Origin: an uncultured Tateyamaria sp.
Lineage (GTDB): Bacteria; Pseudomonadota; Alphaproteobacteria; Rhodobacterales; Rhodobacteraceae
Direction: 5' to 3'
Assembly (NCBI RefSeq): GCF_947503415.1
Contig: NZ_CANNDS010000007.1
Span: 1-64,000 of the forward strand
DNA length: 64,000 nucleotides
The stretch's first letter is position 1, and each line of letters starts with the position of its first letter. This document shows positions 58,771 to 64,000 of the stretch, in pieces. The notes below the pieces were generated by a model. The model saw only the letters and a list, made by a program, of their open reading frames with translations, was not told the origin of the DNA and made no database searches. The translations under genes and the position numbers were made by a program.

Positions 58771-61737
58771 TTACGCTGTCCAGATTTTGCAGAGAGTCGC
58801 TTTGGTCTCTTGCATCTGGGTTACTGAATCATAGCCATAGGTCTGGGCCGTGTTGGTGCTTTCACCCAACACATATGGATCGGCACCCTCGGGATATTTC
58901 GAGCGTTGATCCTCACCCTGGAAATGACCGCCAAAGTGGAAGGGCATAAAGGCCACGCCTTCGCCCACCCGGTTGGTGACCATCGCCATAACCTTGACCT
59001 TGCCGCCTTCGGGCCCTTCGACCCAGACTTGCGCGCCGTCCCGCACACCAAGATTGTTGGCGTCACGCGGGTTGATCTCGACAAACATGTCCTGCTGCAG
59101 CTCGGCCAGCCACGGGTTCGACCGGGTTTCGTCCCCGCCGCCCTCATATTCGACCAAACGGCCGGAGGTGAGGATGATCGGGTAGTCCTTCGAAAAGTCC
59201 TGCTTCTGGATCGATGCGTACATCGTCGGCAGGCGATAGAACTTCCGGTCTTCGTAGGTGGGGTAGTCGGCCACAAGGTCCCTGCGGTTCGTATACAGGG
59301 GCTCGCGGTGGACAGGCACCGGATCGGGGAAGGTCCAGACGACCGCGCGGGCCTTGGCGTTCCCGAAGGGCGCACAGCCATGCTTGATCGCGACCCGCTG
59401 GATACCGCCCGACAGGTCGGTCTTCCAGTTCACACCGGCGACCCTGTCGTCATAATCCGACGGGAACGGCGACATGCCCGCTTCTCCGACTTCCTTGAAC
59501 CCTTCCAATGAAGCACCGCGCGCAATCCCGCGCCGCTCTTCTTCGGTCAGGTCGCTGTCCCAACCAAGATCCTTGAGCATCTGATACGTGAACTCAGGAT
59601 AGCCATCCTGAATTTCCGACCCGACACTGTAGACCCCTTCGGCCAGCAGGTTGTCACCGTCCCGTTCCACACCAAAGCGCGCACGGAAGGTCAAACCCCC
59701 CTCAGCCACGGGCTTGGACATGTCATACAGGTTCGGCGTGCCCGGATGGTTCATCTCGGGCGTGCCCCAGCTGGGCCATGGCAGACCGTAATAATCGCCA
59801 TCTGCGGGGCCACCAATGGCCTGCAGCGTGGTGCGATCAAACGTGTGCTGGTTCGCCATGTGCTTCTTGATCCGCTCAGGCGACTGACCGGTGTAGCCAA
59901 CGGTCCACATGCCCTTGTTGATCTCGCGCAGCGTGTCCTCGACATCCGGCGTCAGGCCGTCTTCCTCCAACTTGATGTTGCGGAAGATACGGTCGTGGAA
60001 GCCGAACTTCTGAGCGAACAGGGCAATGATCTCTTCGTCCCGCTTGGATTCAAACAGGGGATCAATGACCTTCTCACGCCACTGGATCGACCGGTTCGAC
60101 GCCGTGACAGAGCCGCGCGTTTCGAACTGGGTACAGGCCGGCAGCAGATACACACCGTCGGTGCGATCATGCAGCACTGCAGACACGGTCGGGAAGGGGT
60201 CGATGACAACCAGCATGTCCAGCTGTTCCATCGCCTTTTTCATCTCGACCATGCGGGTCTGCGAGTTGGGCGCGTGGCCCCACAGAACCATGGCACGCAC
60301 CTTGCTGGGCTGATCCGTGTTCTCGGGATCTTCCAGCACACCATCGATCCAGCGCGACACCGGAATACCGGTGAGGTTCTGAAGCGACTTCTCTTTGCCG
60401 TCCGCACCGGTGACCTTGGCAAATTGCCCTGCCAGCCATTCGGAGTCTTCACCCCAGACACGGCCCCAGTGGCCCCATGCACCTGCCGACAGTCCGTAGT
60501 AGCCGGGCAGCGTGTGAGACAGAACACCAAGGTCCGTGGCACCCTGCACGTTGTCGTGGCCGCGGAAGATGTTGGTACCGCCACCGGACGTGCCCATGTT
60601 GCCCAGAGCAAGCTGGAGCACACAGTACGCGCGGGTGTTGTTGTTACCATTGGTGTGCTGCGTGCCACCCATGCACCAGATCACGGTGCCGGGGCGGTTG
60701 TTGGCCAGCGTCCGCGCCACGCGCTTCAGCTGAGATCCAGGTGCCCCGGTCACACGCTCGACTTCCTCGGGCGTCCACTTGGCCACTTCTTCCTTGATCT
60801 GGTCCATGCCCCAGACACGGGTGCGGATGAATTCCTGATCCTCCCACCCGTTATCGAAGATGTGCCAAAGGATACCCCAAACGAGCGCCACGTCCGAACC
60901 CGGACGGAAGCGCACATATTCATCCGCATGGGCTGCCGTGCGGGTAAAGCGCGGGTCACACACGATGACGGGGGCGTTGTTTTGCTCCTTTGCGCGCAGC
61001 AGGTGCAGCAGGGACACGGGGTGTGCCTCGGCCGGGTTGCCACCAATGATAAAGATCGCCTTGGAGTTATGGATGTCGTTGTAGCTGTTGGTCATGGCGC
61101 CGTAGCCCCATGTGTTCGCAACACCCGCAACAGTGGTCGAGTGACAGATCCGCGCCTGGTGATCCACATTGTTCGTGCCCCAGTAGGCGGCGAACTTGCG
61201 GAACAGGTAGGCCTGTTCGTTGTTGTGCTTGGCCGAACCGAGCCAGTACACGCTGTCCGGGCCGCTTTCCTCGCGGATGTTCATCATGCCGCCGCCGATC
61301 TCGTCGATCGCCTGCTCCCATGAGACGCGCTTCCACTCACCACCCTCTTTCTTCATCGGGTACTTGAGGCGGCGTTCGCCATGGGCGTGTTCGCGCACGG
61401 CAGCGCCTTTGGCACAGTGGGCACCAAGGTTGAACGGGCTGTCCCAGCCGGGCTCCTGACCCGTCCAGACACCGTCCTGCACCTCGGCCACGACCGTACA
61501 GCCGACCGAGCAGTGCGTGCACACCGTCTTTTTCAAATCCACTTTGCCCGCTGCGGCGGTCGCAGCATTGGCCTGGGTGACGGTTCCACCCGTGGCGGCA
61601 ATGGCCGACAGGCCCCCGATCACCAGTCCCGATCCGCGCAGAAACGCGCGCCGGTCTACCGAAGCGTTTGCCGCTTCAGTCAGGATACTTGTCCGCTGGG
61701 GGCGTCGCGCAACCCCGTTGGTCTTTTTCCTAAGCAT
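58771..61737 (-). CDS. Formate dehydrogenase catalytic (alpha) subunit, W/Mo-bis-MGD
   Basis: This 988-residue enzyme has a Tat signal (DRRAFLRGSG, residues 28-37), a 4Fe-4S site (Cys73, Cys76, Cys80, Cys108) and molybdopterin domains. Active-site Cys198 is followed by the catalytic His199 (ARICHSTTVAG), so it is a Cys enzyme, not a selenoprotein. The C-terminal dinucleotide-binding domain ends near residue 985. It oxidises formate to CO2 in the periplasm. The start ATG has GGAGGAAGCAAC before it. The tungstate importer at 0.1-2.4 kb suggests tungsten as the metal, but the sequence cannot tell tungsten from molybdenum. Confidence 0.95.
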   Translation of the reverse strand: MLRKKTNGVARRPQRTSILTEAANASVDRRAFLRGSGLVIGGLSAIAATGGTVTQANAATAAAGKVDLKKTVCTHCSVGCTVVAEVQDGVWTGQEPGWDSPFNLGAHCAKGAAVREHAHGERRLKYPMKKEGGEWKRVSWEQAIDEIGGGMMNIREESGPDSVYWLGSAKHNNEQAYLFRKFAAYWGTNNVDHQARICHSTTVAGVANTWGYGAMTNSYNDIHNSKAIFIIGGNPAEAHPVSLLHLLRAKEQNNAPVIVCDPRFTRTAAHADEYVRFRPGSDVALVWGILWHIFDNGWEDQEFIRTRVWGMDQIKEEVAKWTPEEVERVTGAPGSQLKRVARTLANNRPGTVIWCMGGTQHTNGNNNTRAYCVLQLALGNMGTSGGGTNIFRGHDNVQGATDLGVLSHTLPGYYGLSAGAWGHWGRVWGEDSEWLAGQFAKVTGADGKEKSLQNLTGIPVSRWIDGVLEDPENTDQPSKVRAMVLWGHAPNSQTRMVEMKKAMEQLDMLVVIDPFPTVSAVLHDRTDGVYLLPACTQFETRGSVTASNRSIQWREKVIDPLFESKRDEEIIALFAQKFGFHDRIFRNIKLEEDGLTPDVEDTLREINKGMWTVGYTGQSPERIKKHMANQHTFDRTTLQAIGGPADGDYYGLPWPSWGTPEMNHPGTPNLYDMSKPVAEGGLTFRARFGVERDGDNLLAEGVYSVGSEIQDGYPEFTYQMLKDLGWDSDLTEEERRGIARGASLEGFKEVGEAGMSPFPSDYDDRVAGVNWKTDLSGGIQRVAIKHGCAPFGNAKARAVVWTFPDPVPVHREPLYTNRRDLVADYPTYEDRKFYRLPTMYASIQKQDFSKDYPIILTSGRLVEYEGGGDETRSNPWLAELQQDMFVEINPRDANNLGVRDGAQVWVEGPEGGKVKVMAMVTNRVGEGVAFMPFHFGGHFQGEDQRSKYPEGADPYVLGESTNTAQTYGYDSVTQMQETKATLCKIWTA

Positions 61738-61884
61738 TGTTGCTTCCTCCCTTGCTTGCCATCGTTCCCGAACGGCTCGCTTGGTCTCTCACTTTGGCTT
61801 TCAGCAGTCGGGCGTCACGCAACCAGTCGCTGTTGGCCTGCCTCGTCCGGGCTTATTCCCGGGCGGTGCGGTCTCGCATGCGCT

Positions 61885-62073
61885 TTAGAATTTGGCGCTC
61901 TCAAAATACGCGCGCGTGTGCGCGGTATCCTGCATCTTCTCCGAGGTCAGGTCCGGCTCTGCCGCCTCGGCCTGCTGCGCACCGGTCGCAACCGCCACCG
62001 CCGCAATCGGCGCCGTGGTCCCGGCCAGCTTCAGAAAATCGCGGCGCGATGCACCGTCTTCTTTCCTGCTCAT
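61885..62073 (-). CDS. Small Tat-signal protein of formate dehydrogenase region
   Basis: This 62-residue protein is nearly all a Tat signal (SRRDFLKLAGTTAPIAAVAV) with a 30-residue tail. It matches the formate dehydrogenase region Tat-target family, whose members are found just before fdhA. AAAGGAGACC precedes its start. It may be a small subunit or an assembly factor exported with the enzyme. The gap 61738-61884 shows no clear terminator. Confidence 0.82.
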   Translation of the reverse strand: MSRKEDGASRRDFLKLAGTTAPIAAVAVATGAQQAEAAEPDLTSEKMQDTAHTRAYFESAKF

Positions 62074-62129
62074 CGAAAGGTCTCCTTTCGCTGCTTAAGG
62101 CCGGGTTGCCCCGACCGATCTGACGCCGA

Positions 62130-62753
62130 TCACTCGGCGCCGCTCATCCGGAAGGCTTCCGCCTCCACGGCCATGAAAATCTTCCCCACCGTTCCGACCG
62201 GGGAATAGAAGACAGATGTCTTCGCCTCCTCCAGATCGGTAAAGAAGTGCCCGGCCCAAGGGCCGATATGCTTGTTGAAGAACTGCTTTTGCTCGGTCAC
62301 ATCAGCAGGCGTGCCAAAACGGCCCACGATCATCGCCGCCATCATCTCCATCAGGCTGGCAATGCTGTCTTCGGGCTCAAACACCGTCTCGGACCGCTGC
62401 ATACCCTTGGCCAGCATGTCCTGCCGCAACAACGCCAACGGTTTCTCATTCAAAAAGCCCGTCAGGTAGTAGCTGGCAAAGGGCAACAACTCGCCCCGGC
62501 CCAGACCGATGAACAGTTTGTTGAACTCAGACTCCGCCGCCTTGGGCTTCGTCACCTTCGCCAGCTTGGACAAGGTGCCAATGGCCTGACCCAGCTCCGT
62601 CTCGTCGCCACTCAAACCAGCGGTCTGCGCCAGCAGCATCTCATCCGGTGGACCAGCCAGCAGCGCACCAAGGAAGTTGTACAGATCGGCGCGGGCGCGA
62701 TCCATGTCTGCGATTGAGGTGTCTTCAGCGGCTGTCACGGTCTTGTCTTCCAT
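62130..62753 (-). CDS. TorD-family chaperone for formate dehydrogenase
   Basis: This 207-residue all-helical protein has the TorD/DmsD pattern (RADLYNFLGALLAGPPDEMLL; EFNKLFIGLGRGELLPFASYYLTG; EPEDSIASLMEMMAAMI). TorD-family chaperones bind the Tat signal of a molybdoenzyme and help insert the cofactor. The ATG overlaps the DUF3306 stop by one base. Located between DUF3306 and the small Tat protein, it is evidently dedicated to this formate dehydrogenase. Confidence 0.88.
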   Translation of the reverse strand: MEDKTVTAAEDTSIADMDRARADLYNFLGALLAGPPDEMLLAQTAGLSGDETELGQAIGTLSKLAKVTKPKAAESEFNKLFIGLGRGELLPFASYYLTGFLNEKPLALLRQDMLAKGMQRSETVFEPEDSIASLMEMMAAMIVGRFGTPADVTEQKQFFNKHIGPWAGHFFTDLEEAKTSVFYSPVGTVGKIFMAVEAEAFRMSGAE

Positions 62754-63295
62754 TATGCAGTATCAAATGCGAACCGCATCCGGCGCTGCGGCATCGCTAC
62801 CGGCTCCGGCTCAGGCTCTGGCAAGGGAACGGGTTCAGCCTGCGCAATCAGCGGGGCCTCTTCCTCACTATCTTCGATCTCTTCGGCGGGGACCTCTTCG
62901 GCCTCGTCTTCCTCATCCTCAAGGAAGGCCGTCACCATCCCTTTGCCGACCTGATACACGGTCTGCATGTTCTCGATGACGGTCGCGGCGTCAGTATAAT
63001 CCTCGCCGTAATCCACCAGCCCATCCAGATTGGCGAGCATCGGATTGAGCCGCCACAACCGTCGCAAGGCGCGGGTCTTGAGGCGTTGCGGCAGTTCTTC
63101 CTTCAGGAACGCCTGCACGGCCTCCGCGCTGTCCAGCGCCTCCGGCTCGGGCAGGTTCAGCTCCGCCAAAATCTCTTCATCCGGGCGTTCGGCCAGTTCG
63201 GCATCCTGTGCCTCGGCCACACGGGCCTCGAGCACTTCGGCTTCGGCCTCTACCCCGGCACGCCGCCGGGACCAGAAATCACGCCCGCTGTTCAA
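62753..63295 (-). CDS. DUF3306 protein
   Basis: This 180-residue acidic protein starts NSGRDFWSRRRAGVEAEA, typical of DUF3306, and has a Glu/Ala/Pro-rich low-complexity C-terminal half. The function is unknown; DUF3305 and DUF3306 are found together in formate dehydrogenase loci and are presumed maturation factors. The start is TTG at 63295, with GGAGG 8 nt upstream, overlapping the DUF3305 stop. Confidence 0.85.
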   Translation of the reverse strand: MNSGRDFWSRRRAGVEAEAEVLEARVAEAQDAELAERPDEEILAELNLPEPEALDSAEAVQAFLKEELPQRLKTRALRRLWRLNPMLANLDGLVDYGEDYTDAATVIENMQTVYQVGKGMVTAFLEDEEDEAEEVPAEEIEDSEEEAPLIAQAEPVPLPEPEPEPVAMPQRRMRFAFDTA

Positions 63296-63855
63296 TGCAT
63301 CCGCCTCCGCTGCCGCGCGGGGGACGCGTAGATGTCCGCCGTCGTTTGAATGCGCGGATCGCCAATGCCGTCCTGCGTCAAGTCGATGCGCTTCTTGTCG
63401 CGCTTGCGCTTGATGAACACCTCGTCCTCGTGAAAGTCAGTGACAAAGCCCTGCACCCACGCCATCAACCCGGCGGGCATTGGGACTTTCTCGACAATCT
63501 CCTCGCCGCTGTCGGTGTAATCCTGCGCCTCGTAAGGCGACGCAGTCACCAGCAACACCTCAAGCGGTTGCTCACCGGGGCACTCGCGCATCACCACGTA
63601 GATCGCGGGCTCTGCGGCAGACAGGCCATGCAGATACGCCTCCGTCTCTGCCCCATGCAGATCCAGCGGCAGGGTTGCTGCGTGGTATTCGATCGCCTCG
63701 CCCTCGCGGCGTAACTCCTGCCAATCGGCAGGGCCAGCACCCGGCAACACGGCGACAGCTTTCCAGGAATAGGACGCCCACCGAGTCACACCCGGCAGCC
63801 GTCGCAAAACGACGCCCAAAGGCATGGTCTGATACTGGTCGGGGTTTCGGATCAC
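63292..63855 (-). CDS. DUF3305 protein
   Basis: This 187-residue protein matches DUF3305 (MPLGVVLRRLPGVTRWASYSWKAVAVLPG near residue 10-40). The function is unknown, and it is part of the formate dehydrogenase maturation group. It starts with GTG at 63855, preceded by AGGGAGGACATTG, and its stop overlaps the DUF3306 start by 4 bp. The last 145 bases of the window (63856-64000) show no start or coding signal that I can support. An upstream gene on the minus strand may be cut off there. Confidence 0.82.
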   Translation of the reverse strand: MIRNPDQYQTMPLGVVLRRLPGVTRWASYSWKAVAVLPGAGPADWQELRREGEAIEYHAATLPLDLHGAETEAYLHGLSAAEPAIYVVMRECPGEQPLEVLLVTASPYEAQDYTDSGEEIVEKVPMPAGLMAWVQGFVTDFHEDEVFIKRKRDKKRIDLTQDGIGDPRIQTTADIYASPARQRRRMH

Positions 63856-64000
63856 CCAATGTCCTCCCTGTCTCGTTATAAAACTGCCAAAATTTTCATC
63901 CTCAAAGCGGCTTGTCGGGGAATTGTCCGTTTCCCCTGACGCAAAGGCAGTTTGGCCAGCCTGTCCGGCGGCGCATGGCGTTCAGGGCCAAAATGTCCAT

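Noticed and set aside
59746-61323. 525-codon open frame on the + strand
   Set aside because: It is antisense to the formate dehydrogenase catalytic gene and has no domain pattern.
63856-64000. Minus-strand frame from 64000 ending with TGA at 63902-63904
   Set aside because: Too short to judge; codon pattern and product are not recognisable.

Overview
The window looks like part of a large extrachromosomal replicon (plasmid or chromid) of a marine alphaproteobacterium, most likely Rhodobacterales/Roseobacter group. The reasons are a Rep_3-type replication initiator with iterons next to parAB, high GC, tightly overlapping operons and the family content (DUF4212/SSS acetate symporter, TMADH-like flavoproteins, Rieske oxygenases, RTX proteins). 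The taxon is inferred from gene style only. No rRNA, tRNA, CRISPR array or insertion sequence was seen.

Layout. 0-2.4 kb: tupBCA tungstate ABC transporter. 2.5-6.4 kb: replication and partition module, with two near-identical palindromes (parS candidates), parB, parA, an iteron origin and a Rep_3 initiator. 6.4-8.3 kb: sensor histidine kinase. 8.3-17.1 kb: acetate module (acs, adk, DUF4212/SSS symporter, CBS-DUF294 protein, unknown membrane protein, membrane-anchored DnaQ-like exonuclease). 17.2-17.8 kb: ParDE-like toxin-antitoxin. 18-23 kb: two large secreted beta-helix proteins (PL9-like and RTX/GH55-like). 23.4-28 kb: glutathionyl-hydroquinone reductase-like GST, tautomerase and a ProXWV-type betaine ABC transporter.

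28.5-47.2 kb is a catabolic island. A ten-gene leftward operon (TMADH-like flavoprotein, CaiB, crotonase, enolase-superfamily enzyme, HMG-CoA-lyase-like, acyl-CoA dehydrogenase, MmgE/PrpD, aldehyde dehydrogenase, cupin, ornithine-cyclodeaminase-like) diverges from a rightward set (second flavoprotein, Rieske, RidA, second Rieske, XRE-cupin regulator, Asp/Glu-racemase-like). 47.3-52 kb: homoprotocatechuate meta-cleavage genes hpaH, hpaG, hpaD, hpaE with divergent hpaR. 52-53.2 kb: a Tm-1-like/UPF0261 protein.

53.2-63.9 kb: a periplasmic formate dehydrogenase locus (DUF3305, DUF3306, TorD-like chaperone, Tat small protein, alpha, beta, FKBP, gamma) ending in a WD40-cytochrome c fusion, a 41-codon membrane ORF and an NtrC-like regulator lacking the GAFTGA motif.

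How it may fit together (inference): the betaine importer, Rieske and flavoprotein N-demethylases and the racemase-type enolase point to use of an N-methylated substrate. Its aromatic part could feed hpaDEGH, and formaldehyde-derived formate could be oxidised by the formate dehydrogenase, whose metal could come from tupABC on the same replicon. Acs plus a coupled adenylate kinase would handle acetate.
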